From positions 1 through 64,000 of the forward strand of contig JAKSDO010000152.1 in the NCBI GenBank assembly GCA_022360055.1: DNA of 64,000 bases, written 5' to 3'. This document shows, piece after piece, positions 1 to 9,062 of this stretch. Source of the stretch: Cytophagales bacterium. Lineage in GTDB: Bacteria; Bacteroidota; Bacteroidia; Cytophagales; Cyclobacteriaceae. Numbering within the stretch: the stretch's first letter is position 1; every line of letters starts with the position of its first letter. The notes under the pieces are model-generated. The model made no database searches and was not told where the DNA came from. It saw nothing but the letters and a program-made list of their open reading frames with translations. The position numbers were made by a program, and so were the translations under genes.

Positions 1-1
1 A

Positions 2-217
2 CAGCTCATTTTGCACATAATCCGGGATTGTAATAGAATCGGGAAACGAACCTTGCTTGCAATTTTGCTGGATATTAATGACCGAAGCGCGGGCCTGTTA
101 AGAAAATTTGGCTTTGAGCAATGGGGGCATTTCCCCGATGTCATTGAATTAAAAGACAGAACCTGCGGCCAATTGATCTACGGACTTAAGCTCAGCGGAA
201 GTCAGGAAAGACGATAA
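2..217 (+). CDS. GNAT-family N-acetyltransferase, C-terminal end (5' cut by window edge)
   Basis: The reading frame is open from the first bases of the window to a TAA at 215-217, so this is the tail of a longer gene. The visible ~71 residues contain the helix-strand end of the GNAT fold: a run of small and hydrophobic residues, then 'DINDRSAGLLRKFGFEQWG', the usual 'N..S..LY.K.GF...G' acetyl-CoA-side motif, and a final strand. Such proteins move acetyl from acetyl-CoA to an amine; phosphinothricin-acetyltransferase-like members look most similar, but the substrate cannot be read from this fragment. The family call is fairly sure, the substrate unknown. Confidence 0.75.
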   Translation, partial: QLILHIIRDCNRIGKRTLLAILLDINDRSAGLLRKFGFEQWGHFPDVIELKDRTCGQLIYGLKLSGSQERR

Positions 218-394
218 GAGCAATACCGGGGCAAAAAAAATTGTTGATCCGTGCTGTATCCGGTAACGGAGATAACTGTGCCTGGCAAAAGGCCTAATGG
301 CAATATTCGGTCGTATTCCAGATGAAAAGAATATCTGCGTATTGGAAATTCTCGTTGACAGGTATTAAATTCGTAGTCGGCCAAACTAAAAATC

Positions 395-988
395 ATGCAA
401 AGAAATAAGACTGTTGAAGAGTTTATTGATAAACATTTGACATGGAAAAAACCACTCTTGAAATTTCGAAAACTCCTGCTGAAAACCGAACTTGAAGAAA
501 CCATTAAATGGGGCATACCGGTCTATACGATTAATGGCAAGAATGTCGTCGGTATGGGTGCTTTTAAAGCCTATGTGGGAATCTGGTTTTTTCAAGGCTC
601 ATTTTTGTCGGATCCTGAAAAAATACTGATCAACGCTCAAGACGGAAAAACAAAAGGCATGAGGCAAATGCGTTTTACATCTGAAGAGGGTATCGATTAC
701 AACATGATCGGTAAATATGTCGCCGAAGCCATACAAAATCAAAAAGAAGGAAAAGAGGTCAGGATAGAAACAAAAAAAACCTTAATCCTTCCAAAAGAAT
801 TGGAAGCTGAGTTATCAAAAGACCGGGAAGTTCAACAGGCTTTTGACGCGCTTAGCCTTTCCAAACGCCGGGAGTATGCCGAACACATCGAATTAGCTAA
901 AAGACCGGAAACAAAACAAAACCGACTGGAAAAGATCCTCCCTATGATCAGAGCCGGGGTAGGATTGAGTGATAAGTATCGAACATAA
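395..988 (+). CDS. YdeI/OmdA-family protein with DUF1801 domain
   Basis: A 197-residue cytoplasmic protein with no signal peptide. Residues ~10-110 form the DUF1801 (YdhG-like) fold: 'EETIKWGIPVYTINGKNV' followed by 'FKAYVGIWFFQGSFL' is the characteristic core. Residues ~125-190 match the OmdA/YdeI C-terminal helix region ('LPKELEAELSKD', then 'FDALSLSKRREYAEHIE.AK...T...R...IL..I'). Members have been loosely tied to peptide or bacteriocin stress, but no reaction is established, so no role is assigned. It stands alone, with about 180 bases before it and more than 400 after it. The ATG at 395 is preceded by an A-rich stretch. Confidence 0.8.
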   Translation: MQRNKTVEEFIDKHLTWKKPLLKFRKLLLKTELEETIKWGIPVYTINGKNVVGMGAFKAYVGIWFFQGSFLSDPEKILINAQDGKTKGMRQMRFTSEEGIDYNMIGKYVAEAIQNQKEGKEVRIETKKTLILPKELEAELSKDREVQQAFDALSLSKRREYAEHIELAKRPETKQNRLEKILPMIRAGVGLSDKYRT

Positions 989-1442
989 AATTTCCGCACC
1001 AAAATCAGGCGGCACGCATACGGATGTGCGCGCCAGTTTCGAGTCTGTCGGATAAAGGCAAATCCGTACCAATTGTGGTTGGCGTCCGGCCATATAGGTT
1101 CCTTTTCAATGGTAGGTATCCGGATTTTATCGCTGCGCTGAAATGACAATTTCTATTTTCCCGCCACCCCTTAGTAGCGTGGAGGGAACTTAACTGTGAT
1201 GATTCACTTCAATTTCACGATATGGAGGACCATCAATTATTTTAATCGACGCTTGTTATATAATTTATCTTATAGGTGTCCGGCCGGGTTAAAATTCCGA
1301 ACTTGTAAACACCATTCCTGCCCGCCCAGGACGCGCAGCGGCATTTGAATAGTTAAAAGAATTTACATTGTTCAACAAAGTTTGTACTTTCCCCACTCGT
1401 TTCCACAATAGGGATCTACGAATTCTTAACAGTTCATATAGA
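989..1442. other. Non-coding stretch without a recognisable gene
   Basis: No frame here codes for a recognisable protein; a minus-strand frame over 832-1149 runs into the YdeI-like gene and looks spurious. The one visible structure is an imperfect inverted repeat: AAATCCG at 1060-1066 pairs with CGGATTT at 1121-1127, and TACC at 1067-1070 with GGTA at 1115-1118. The first half is richer in G and C than the flanks. No tRNA or known structured RNA was recognised. Confidence 0.5.
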
Positions 1443-1733
1443 ATGAATCAGGAAAATGCTATTCTTTACTTCTGGAACGCTTCCTGTTCCGTGTGCGGCC
1501 CTTTGTATGATAAACTCAAAGCACTGGTTCATTCGGAATTCCCCAATCTGACCCTTCGAAAAATTGATGTTTCCGGACATCCGGACTTGAGCGCCAAATA
1601 CCAGGTGTTTGCCTCTCCGATCATATTGTTGTTTTTAGATGGGAAAGAATTCTTGAGAAGCAGCGGAAACATCAGCCTTCATGAGTTAAAACAGAAAATC
1701 AATCGCCTCTATACCCTGAAATTTAAGGATTAA
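1443..1733 (+). CDS. Small thioredoxin-family protein
   Basis: From the ATG at 1443 the product is 96 residues, the size of a minimal thioredoxin. The motif W-N-A-S-C-S-V-C-G-P puts a Cys-x-x-Cys redox pair at residues 15 and 18. The cis-proline loop follows at 'VFASPIILLF', and the last helix is present. The first residues 'ENAILYFWNASC' match strand beta-3 of thioredoxins, so a longer frame starting at a TTG at 1368 would only add 25 unsupported residues. It is probably a cytoplasmic thiol-disulphide reductant, since no signal peptide is present. It lies 82 bases before the secreted amidohydrolase; no shared function is evident. Confidence 0.85.
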   Translation: MNQENAILYFWNASCSVCGPLYDKLKALVHSEFPNLTLRKIDVSGHPDLSAKYQVFASPIILLFLDGKEFLRSSGNISLHELKQKINRLYTLKFKD

Positions 1734-1815
1734 GGTTAATTCATTTTTTAATGCCATTTACTCAAACTAATTTAGCCCGGATTTTCGAATCTCATATTTT
1801 AACCTCTAACGCAAT

Positions 1816-4800
1816 ATGATGAAGTTACTTTTCAAAAACCTTATCGTTCTTTTTCTTATTTCAAATCCCGGATTTTCACAAGACAACGGCAAGGATGAAA
1901 AATGGGATATCAATGATCCCGTAGAACCATTTAAGGAAGTTATCATTGAAACCGACGAAGGCACCTGGATGAACCTGGACGTTAGCCCGGACGGTAAAAC
2001 AATCGTATTCGATATGTTGGGAGACATTTATGTACTTCCGATTACCGGAGGAGAAGCCAAACTGTTGAGGGAAGGTCACGCATTTGAAATCCAGCCAAGA
2101 TTTAGCCCGGATGGCAAAAGCGTCTTGTTTACCAGCGATGCCGGTGGCGGTGACAATATCTGGATGATGAACGCTGACGGCTCGAAGGCCAGACAGGTCA
2201 CAAATGAAGATTTCAGATTGCTCAATAACGCCGTCTGGACTCCGGATGGTCAATACCTGGTGGCCAGAAAACATTTTACTTCAGAACGGTCCCTCGGTGC
2301 CGGTGAAATGTGGATGTATCATATCGGAGGCGGCGAAGGTGTGCAGCTAACCAAAAGAAAAAACGACCAGCAGGATGCCGGCGAACCCTGGGTAAGCCCG
2401 GATGGCAGGTATGTGTACTTTAGTGAGGATATGGCAGCCGGTGGCATGTTTTTGTACAATAAAGATCCGAATAGCCAGATTTATGTAATTCGCAGGTATG
2501 ATCGCAAAGACGGAACAGTAGAAAATGTGATCCAGGGACCGGGAGGAGCAATACGACCTCAGATCTCACCAGACGGCAAAAAGTTGGCTTTTATTCGCCG
2601 TGTTCGAACCAAATCCGTGTTGTACATCCACGATTTGGCCACCGGCATTCAAACTCCTGTTTATGATCAGCTCTCCAAAGATCAACAGGAGGTCTGGGCG
2701 ATTTTTGGAGTTTATCCGAATTACGGTTGGATGCCGGATAACGAGCATATTGTTATCTGGGCAAAAGGCAAAATCAGAAAAGTGAATATCGAATCGGGTG
2801 AAGACGAGATCATTCCTTTTAAAGCAAAAGCAAAACACAAAATTACCAACGCATTATTCTTTGATCAAAATCCGGCTCCGGATGAATTTAAGGCCCGGGT
2901 TATACGCCACGCCTGCACTTCCCCTGACGGGAAAACACTGGCTTTCAATGCTGCCGGTTATCTTTATCTAAAAAATCTCCCGGACGGCAAACCCAAAAGA
3001 CTTACGGATGGAAAGGACCTTGAGTTTGAACCGTCTTTTTCTCCGGATGGAAAATCCGTTGTTTACGTGACCTGGAATGATGAAGAAAAAGGTGCTATTT
3101 GGAAAACCGGTCTTAAAGGTGAAATGCCGCAAAAAATTACTTCTGACAAAGGAATGTACCGCCAGCCCTCCTATTCACCTGACGGATCGCAGATCGTTTA
3201 CTTCAAAGAAGGTGGAAACAGCGCTATGGGATATAGTTATTCCGTAAAACCCGGAATTTATTGTATGAATAGCAATGGCGATGACGCATATTTGATTACC
3301 AAAGATGGTCAAAATCCTGCTTTCAATAAAAGCGGCGACCGGATATTTTATCAAAAAGGCGGGTTCCTCTTTGGGGCGCTGGACAAGAGTTACTGCAGCG
3401 TCGACTTAAATGGAGAAGACAAAAAAGTGCATTTTCATTCAAAATATGCAAATCAATTCACATTAAGTCCGGACAATAAATGGCTGGCGTTTGGCGAACT
3501 GTATCATGTGTATGTCGTACCCTTTGTTGATCATGGCCAGACATTTGAGTTGAATGGCAATTTGAAATCCATGCCAATAACAAAGGTATCCGACGGAGCC
3601 GGGATCAATTTGCAATGGTCAAACGATGGGCAAAAGCTCCACTGGACATTAGGTTCGACATATAATACAGTTGAATTGAAAAACTGCTTTACCTTTTTGG
3701 AAGGCGCCCCGGACAGCATAGGTGAAGTTAAAAAGGAAATCATCGACGTTGATCTGACACTCAACACGGATAAACCAAGTGGCAAACTAGCTTTTACAGG
3801 AGCCAGAATCTTAACGATGAATGGAGATCAAATCATTGAAAATGGCGTATTGGTGGTTGAAGAAAACAGAATCGCATCCATTGGAAGCCCCGAAGAAGTA
3901 AGGATCCCCAACGATGCAATTATTATAGATGTTTCGGGCAAAGTGATCATGCCGGGAATCATCGACACACATGCGCATCTTAACGCATTCCGCTATGGCT
4001 TAAGTCCGCAAAAAGAATGGCCGTATTACGCCAATCTCGCTTATGGCGTTACATCCACTCACGATCCTTCGTCCAATTCGGAGATGTCGCTTTCGCAATC
4101 CGAAATGGTAAAAGCAGGGCATATGGTCGGACCAAGAATATTTACGACCGGGACAATACTGTATGGCGCTGAAGGGGATTTCAAAGCAGTGATCAACAGC
4201 TATGAGGACGCTAAATTTGCCATTGAGCGCACCAAAGCTTATGGCGCCTTCAGCGTGAAAAGCTATAATCAGCCGAGAAGGACGCAGCGGCAACAAGTCA
4301 TCAAAGCTGCTAAAGAACTCGAAATCATGGTATACCCGGAAGGAGGATCCACTTTTTTCCACAACATGACGATGATCCTGGATGGTCATACGAGCATCGA
4401 ACACAACGTGCCCGTTGCACCGTTGTACAATGACGTTATCCGGCTGTGGTCTGCCAGTAAGACGGCCAACACTCCTACCCTCATAGTCAACTATGGCGGG
4501 CTGAACGGCGAATATTACTGGTATCAGTATACAAATGTCTGGGAGGAAGAAAAGTTGTTGAAATACACCCCACGCGCTGTAATTGACAGCCGCTCTCGCC
4601 ATCGAACCATGGCCCCTGAAGAAGAATATGTCAATGGTCATATCCTTACCTCGAAATCATGTAAAAAACTGGTTGATGCCGGTGTGAAAGTCTGTGTGGG
4701 AGGTCACGGACAATTGCAAGGGTTGGGGGTGCTGTGGGAAATGTGGAACCTATCTCAGGGCGGAATGACCAATAAAGAAGTATTGCGCGCAGCTACCATC

Positions 4801-5094
4801 CACGGCGCCCATTATATAGGAATGGGAGATCATTTGGGATCGATCCTGCCCGGAAAGCTTGCGGATTTTATAATCCTCGACGAGGATCCGACGGAAGATA
4901 TTAAAAACATAAATTCAGTGATCTATACCGTCATCAACGGCAGGATGTACGATACCGGAACCATGAATGAAATGGGAAATTACGACCGTCCAAGAGGAAA
5001 ATTTTTCTGGGAGCAGGAAGGTTATAATGATAATTTCGAATGGCATGCCGGGTCGCACAGCTTTACCGGGATTCGCTGCAGTTGCCGGCAATAA
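1816..5094 (+). CDS. Secreted amidohydrolase with N-terminal TolB-like beta-propeller
   Basis: A 1092-residue protein with a signal peptide over about the first 22 residues, ending 'NPGFSQ'. Residues ~40-640 hold many 'SPDGK' blades typical of TolB/PD40 beta-propellers. Residues ~650-1075 form an amidohydrolase TIM barrel: the metal-binding H-x-H lies in 'IDTHAHLNAF' near residue 718, a further His in 'GHTSIEHN', and the end carries 'ATIHGAHYIGMGDHLGSI..GKLADFIILDEDP', the standard closing motif. Relatives are imidazolonepropionase/prolidase-like hydrolases cutting cyclic amides or Xaa-Pro bonds outside the cytoplasm. The exact substrate is not readable. It converges with an S9 peptidase only 16 bases away. 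The start is ATG at 1816 or 1819. Confidence 0.9.
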   Translation: MMKLLFKNLIVLFLISNPGFSQDNGKDEKWDINDPVEPFKEVIIETDEGTWMNLDVSPDGKTIVFDMLGDIYVLPITGGEAKLLREGHAFEIQPRFSPDGKSVLFTSDAGGGDNIWMMNADGSKARQVTNEDFRLLNNAVWTPDGQYLVARKHFTSERSLGAGEMWMYHIGGGEGVQLTKRKNDQQDAGEPWVSPDGRYVYFSEDMAAGGMFLYNKDPNSQIYVIRRYDRKDGTVENVIQGPGGAIRPQISPDGKKLAFIRRVRTKSVLYIHDLATGIQTPVYDQLSKDQQEVWAIFGVYPNYGWMPDNEHIVIWAKGKIRKVNIESGEDEIIPFKAKAKHKITNALFFDQNPAPDEFKARVIRHACTSPDGKTLAFNAAGYLYLKNLPDGKPKRLTDGKDLEFEPSFSPDGKSVVYVTWNDEEKGAIWKTGLKGEMPQKITSDKGMYRQPSYSPDGSQIVYFKEGGNSAMGYSYSVKPGIYCMNSNGDDAYLITKDGQNPAFNKSGDRIFYQKGGFLFGALDKSYCSVDLNGEDKKVHFHSKYANQFTLSPDNKWLAFGELYHVYVVPFVDHGQTFELNGNLKSMPITKVSDGAGINLQWSNDGQKLHWTLGSTYNTVELKNCFTFLEGAPDSIGEVKKEIIDVDLTLNTDKPSGKLAFTGARILTMNGDQIIENGVLVVEENRIASIGSPEEVRIPNDAIIIDVSGKVIMPGIIDTHAHLNAFRYGLSPQKEWPYYANLAYGVTSTHDPSSNSEMSLSQSEMVKAGHMVGPRIFTTGTILYGAEGDFKAVINSYEDAKFAIERTKAYGAFSVKSYNQPRRTQRQQVIKAAKELEIMVYPEGGSTFFHNMTMILDGHTSIEHNVPVAPLYNDVIRLWSASKTANTPTLIVNYGGLNGEYYWYQYTNVWEEEKLLKYTPRAVIDSRSRHRTMAPEEEYVNGHILTSKSCKKLVDAGVKVCVGGHGQLQGLGVLWEMWNLSQGGMTNKEVLRAATIHGAHYIGMGDHLGSILPGKLADFIILDEDPTEDIKNINSVIYTVINGRMYDTGTMNEMGNYDRPRGKFFWEQEGYNDNFEWHAGSHSFTGIRCSCRQ

Positions 5095-5110
5095 ATCAGG
5101 GAGGAAAAGA

Positions 5111-7012
5111 TTACAGAGTTTCGCTTAGCCATCGAAAAAATTCGTTCTGCCAAACCAGTCCGTTTTGCACGTTGAGCACCCAATGATTTTCATTCGGAAA
5201 GTAGAGTAATCTACTCTTAATGCCTTTTAACCGGGCTGCCTGAAAAGCCTCAAACGCCTGCCCGTCCGGCACCCTGTAATCCTTGCCCCCCTGCACGATC
5301 AGGATTGGCGTATCCCAGTTATTCACAAGATTGGATGGATCAAATTCACGATAAGTTTTCATCGCTGCGCGATTATCCGTTTCCCAGTAAGCACCGCCAT
5401 TGTCCCAGTTCACAAAAAACATTTCCTCAGTGGTTCCGTACATGCTTTTCATATTAAAGATGCCATCATGCGCTATAAATGTTTTGAAGCGCCTTTCATG
5501 AATACCCGCCAGATAAAAGACGGAATATCCGCCAAAGCTCGCCCCGACTGCTCCCAACCGGTCCTTGTCGACATAGCTTTCTTCCGCCACATCGTCAATT
5601 GCAGTAAGATAATCCCTCATTGGCTGACCTCCGTAATCCTTACTAATTACTTCATTCCACTCAACACCATGGCCAGGCATGCCACGTCTGTTTGGCGCGA
5701 CAATAATATAGCCCTGCGCTGCCATTACCTGGAAATTCCATCGGAACGAATAAAATTGGGAAAGCGCCGATTGAGGCCCGCCCTGACAATACAGAAGAGT
5801 TGGGTATTTCTTCGACCGATCGAAATTTGGAGGATAAATCACCCAGACGAGCATTTTTTTATTGTCGGTCGTTTTTACATACCTGCGCTCAATTTGACTC
5901 AACGCTACCTGATTATAATGTGCATCATTTGTGTGTGTGATTTGCGTCATTGAACCGGTCGAGACATCAACGGAAAATATTTCTGCAGCGTGATTCATGT
6001 CTGTCCTTGATACAATGAGTTTATTTCCAGCCAGACCAACAATGCTTCGTACGTCAAAATCGCCGTTGGTAATTTGTTTCACAATGGGTTTTTTTCGTGA
6101 TTTTCCCGGGTAATCCACTTCAAAAATCTGAACCGTTCCATCAACGGGCGCATTGAAATAGATCCCGGTCCCGTCTTTTTTCCAGACAAAAGAGTTCACC
6201 GTTCCGTCCCAGTCTCCGGTCAGGTTGATCTGGCGTTGATCATCTCGGATGATGATATCGTTTTTATCTGCCTCATATCCATCCCTTTTCATACTTAACC
6301 ACGCCAAAACACCGTTTTCCGAAAATGCCGGATGGGTATCGTACCCCATCATTCCGTCGGTCAGGTTTGTTGTTTTGCGGGATCCCAAATCATATGAATA
6401 CAAATCCGCGTTGGTGCTCAACGCATATTCTTTTCCGGACTTTTTCTTGGCCACATACACAATGCTTTTCCCGTCGGGGCTCCAGGTATAGTCTTCTTCA
6501 CCCCCAAATGGTTCAGTCGGGCAATTGTAAGGTTCTCCCTCCATAAGATCTATGCCTTCGATCTCATTTCCTTTGTGCAAATAAATGTGGCTGTATTTTC
6601 CATCTTCCCATGTATCCCAATGCCGATACATCAGATCATCATAAATCATGGCTCCCGATCTTTTCAATTCGGGATAAAAATCCCAGCCATAAACCTTTTG
6701 TAATTTGACGGACCCGATCGTGATCCTATGGGTGCCATTCGGTGAAATATGTTTGTCGAATACCAGAGCTGATCCGTTTTCAATCTCGACAGCTTTTCCT
6801 CCTTCGACCGGGATAATATATTCTTTACTTATCGCTGCATTCAATTCCGCGTCATAGGTTTTCACCTGATACACAATTGACTTTTCATCCTTTGTAATTC
6901 CAAGAGCACTTACCCTTCCAAGCTTCCAAAGCAATTCGGGAGTCATTACATTTTGGCCGTTTGCTCCTGAGCTTATAACAATCCCTATAATTAAAAATAT
7001 GATCCTATTCAT
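5111..7012 (-). CDS. Secreted S9-family prolyl oligopeptidase-like peptidase
   Basis: A 633-residue protein with a signal peptide (about 19 residues, ending 'GANGQ'). Residues ~25-370 form a beta-propeller with SPDGK-type blades that screens substrate size; residues ~380-633 form the alpha/beta-hydrolase domain. The catalytic triad is visible: Ser in 'GASFGGYS' (~492), Asp in 'GGKDYRVP' (~577) and His in 'NENHWVL' (~608). It would cleave short peptides in the periplasm or at the cell surface, as dipeptidyl or acylaminoacyl peptidases do. It is the last gene of a minus-strand run behind the FAD oxidoreductase (42-base gap). The start is ATG at 7012. Confidence 0.92.
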   Translation of the reverse strand: MNRIIFLIIGIVISSGANGQNVMTPELLWKLGRVSALGITKDEKSIVYQVKTYDAELNAAISKEYIIPVEGGKAVEIENGSALVFDKHISPNGTHRITIGSVKLQKVYGWDFYPELKRSGAMIYDDLMYRHWDTWEDGKYSHIYLHKGNEIEGIDLMEGEPYNCPTEPFGGEEDYTWSPDGKSIVYVAKKKSGKEYALSTNADLYSYDLGSRKTTNLTDGMMGYDTHPAFSENGVLAWLSMKRDGYEADKNDIIIRDDQRQINLTGDWDGTVNSFVWKKDGTGIYFNAPVDGTVQIFEVDYPGKSRKKPIVKQITNGDFDVRSIVGLAGNKLIVSRTDMNHAAEIFSVDVSTGSMTQITHTNDAHYNQVALSQIERRYVKTTDNKKMLVWVIYPPNFDRSKKYPTLLYCQGGPQSALSQFYSFRWNFQVMAAQGYIIVAPNRRGMPGHGVEWNEVISKDYGGQPMRDYLTAIDDVAEESYVDKDRLGAVGASFGGYSVFYLAGIHERRFKTFIAHDGIFNMKSMYGTTEEMFFVNWDNGGAYWETDNRAAMKTYREFDPSNLVNNWDTPILIVQGGKDYRVPDGQAFEAFQAARLKGIKSRLLYFPNENHWVLNVQNGLVWQNEFFRWLSETL

Positions 7013-7054
7013 AATAATCTTATCTATCGTTATGATTTTAAAATATTGATTGAT

Positions 7055-8701
7055 TCATTCCATACTTAGCACCTGACCGTCCTTCAACAAAACTTCTTTT
7101 AAATCAGAATAATCGACCTCATGAATGCCGATATTCTTCTCAATCGCCATGGATGCAACCGTACCTGCGCTCTGGCCCAGAATCATAAATACAGGCTCCA
7201 TGCGAATTGATCCAAATGCTATATGAGAACTTGAAACGGCCACCGGTACAAGTAAATTGATGCATTCTTCTCTTTTGGGAAGAATTGTTCCTAGCTCTAT
7301 TTTATATGGTTTTTTCGGATGCACTCCGATATCCCCTTCATTTTGTACGTACCCATCCGGTTTGATATACCTTTGAACATTGTGGGAATCCATGGTATAA
7401 GATCCCATTCCTATGGATCGATGTACGGGTTTTCCCCCTTGAATCTCATGCTCTGTCATCACAAATTCTCCAATCATGCGCCGCGCCTCACGCACGTAAA
7501 TTTGATGCGGCCAGTTTCCGTTGTCCACAAATTCATCAGCCGCGAGCCCCCAGTTGGCCATCTCTTTTCTGATTTCCAAAGGGACCTTCTCATCATTGGC
7601 CAGGAAGTACATGAGCCCTTTCTGATAATCCTCGTGTTCTTCAACTATTTCTTTTCTTCTTTGATATGAAGCTTCGGGATAATCATAATTCATTCCGATA
7701 TTGTCTGTGCTGAATGGTCCGTGATTGTTGGTATCGGTTTTGAGGTTCGGAATAGGATCAAACTTATGAAATACCTCCCTCCATCCGGAAGCAAATATTC
7801 TCGCCAGGAGTTCATACTGATAGGGATCATAATTGGCAGGTTTTGGAAAAGGCACTCGATTTTCAGGATTATTGCTCAAACACATCCTGAAACAGTACGC
7901 TTGCACCCGGTGATCTCCAGCTCCTTTTTCACCCGGATGCCCTGCTGATATTTTTGGCAACACACCGCTGGACGGATCTCCGGGCACAACATACGGGTCA
8001 ATGTCAGTTTGCATATGATGCTTGTGGTGCAGAATGCCTACCTGAATCCCATTCCAGGACTCTTCATATACACTATTGGCTTCTCTGCCAACGTGATAAT
8101 TTACATTTGCTGCTGCCACCAAATCACCTTCATAGGTGGCGTCGACAAATATCTTTCCGCTAAAAACTTTGCCGGAAAGTGTAGAGATGGATTTTATCGT
8201 CTTTCCTTCAATTTCAATCCCCCCGGTACGGTCAAGCCATTCGTCTCGAAACAGTTTTATTTGATATTCCATTATAAAATCATCAAAAATTTTCTCCGCA
8301 ACGTGCGGCTCGAAAATCCACATGGTGCGATTTACACCATCCATTGCAGGTGTTCCCTGACCTTTATTTCCATACTCGGATTTTTTTTGCCATTTCCAGG
8401 CATCCTCCGATTGATAGTATTTCCAGACACGATGATAGAATTCACGGGAAAGCCCTCCGATTACTTCTTTGTTTCCCGTATCCGTAAAACCCAAACCACC
8501 GGAAGACAGTCCGCCAATATGAATATCCGGACTGACCATGATAACCGATTTTCCCATTTTTGAAACCTGAACGGCTGTTGTTACTGCCGCAGAAGTCCCT
8601 CCGTACACAATTACATCGGCATGGAAGGTAGTCGGACTTTCAGGGGTCTTGCCGCATCCGCAGATGAGGGATAAGGCTATTAATATTAATTTAATTTTCA
8701 T
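7055..8701 (-). CDS. FAD-dependent oxidoreductase lipoprotein (FAD_oxidored family)
   Basis: From the ATG at 8701 this is a 548-residue protein whose N-terminus is a lipoprotein signal with the lipid-accepting Cys at residue 16 ('SLICGC'). Next comes the dinucleotide-binding strand 'ADVIVYGGTSAAVTTAVQVS' and 'IGGLSSGGLG', typical of FAD-dependent oxidoreductases of PF12831, often found with carbohydrate- or amide-degradation genes. The C-terminal part has 'GQSAGTVASMAI', the usual FAD-closing motif. A longer frame reaches 8788 but would put 29 charged residues before the signal peptide; those codons belong to a repeat also found before hisS. Substrate unknown; probably an extracytoplasmic oxidoreductase. 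Confidence 0.85.
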   Translation of the reverse strand: MKIKLILIALSLICGCGKTPESPTTFHADVIVYGGTSAAVTTAVQVSKMGKSVIMVSPDIHIGGLSSGGLGFTDTGNKEVIGGLSREFYHRVWKYYQSEDAWKWQKKSEYGNKGQGTPAMDGVNRTMWIFEPHVAEKIFDDFIMEYQIKLFRDEWLDRTGGIEIEGKTIKSISTLSGKVFSGKIFVDATYEGDLVAAANVNYHVGREANSVYEESWNGIQVGILHHKHHMQTDIDPYVVPGDPSSGVLPKISAGHPGEKGAGDHRVQAYCFRMCLSNNPENRVPFPKPANYDPYQYELLARIFASGWREVFHKFDPIPNLKTDTNNHGPFSTDNIGMNYDYPEASYQRRKEIVEEHEDYQKGLMYFLANDEKVPLEIRKEMANWGLAADEFVDNGNWPHQIYVREARRMIGEFVMTEHEIQGGKPVHRSIGMGSYTMDSHNVQRYIKPDGYVQNEGDIGVHPKKPYKIELGTILPKREECINLLVPVAVSSSHIAFGSIRMEPVFMILGQSAGTVASMAIEKNIGIHEVDYSDLKEVLLKDGQVLSME

Positions 8702-8788
8702 GTGTTTATATTTTTTGGGTTGCTGACACAGAGCAATATAATCACGCTCGTATGTGTCCTGAGTTTGCTCCGGTCCTACCGGTTTCAT
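8702..8788 (-). repeat. Conserved ~90-base leader element, copy A
   Basis: On the minus strand the sequence directly before the ATG of the FAD lipoprotein is nearly identical to that before hisS (39387-39476). Over the first 63 bases 58 match, including the first 25. It begins ATGAAACCGGTAGGACCGG and holds GAGCAA, GACACA, TTGCTC and TGTGTC in that order, so two helices could form in a crossed (pseudoknot) arrangement, plus a CCGG/CCGG hairpin. The element ends with an A-rich stretch abutting the start codon. It may be a 5' untranslated RNA element, a dispersed repeat or a translated leader; the sequence alone does not decide. Confidence 0.75.
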
Positions 8789-9062
8789 TTTCAGGATTTA
8801 GATTAAAAGGAATAAGTTGAAATTAATCGAGAATTATTAAAAATCTAAGAATTTTCGTCATAAGGCTTAAATAAATGTCAGATTGCTCGCAACACAAACG
8901 TTGAGATAACAATTTATGGCCCGAAGTTGCGATTGGAGAAATCGAAAACCGAGGATTGGCCCGCGACTATAATTTCGAAAATGCAAAAAAACGGAACACT
9001 TCAAACATAATCGCTCATCGATTAAAAATCCATGTACCTGCAATTCATACCTCAAATAGCGC
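8789..9062. other. Intergenic spacer, no gene seen
   Basis: This lies between the hydantoinase stop and the leader element of the FAD oxidoreductase gene. No TAnnTTTG promoter box in the minus direction and no convincing terminator were found. Transcription of the oxidoreductase either starts from a divergent promoter here or continues from the hydantoinase. Confidence 0.4.

Noticed and set aside
832-1149. Minus-strand frame of about 105 codons overlapping the YdeI-like gene
   Set aside because: It runs opposite to and inside a well-supported gene, has no recognisable family, and lacks a promoter or start context.
4000-4641. 213-codon minus-strand frame inside the amidohydrolase gene
   Set aside because: It is the mirror of a clear coding region with catalytic motifs on the plus strand and shows no family signature.
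8009-8563. 184-codon plus-strand frame inside the FAD oxidoreductase gene
   Set aside because: The opposite strand carries FAD-binding and lipoprotein motifs; this frame has none.
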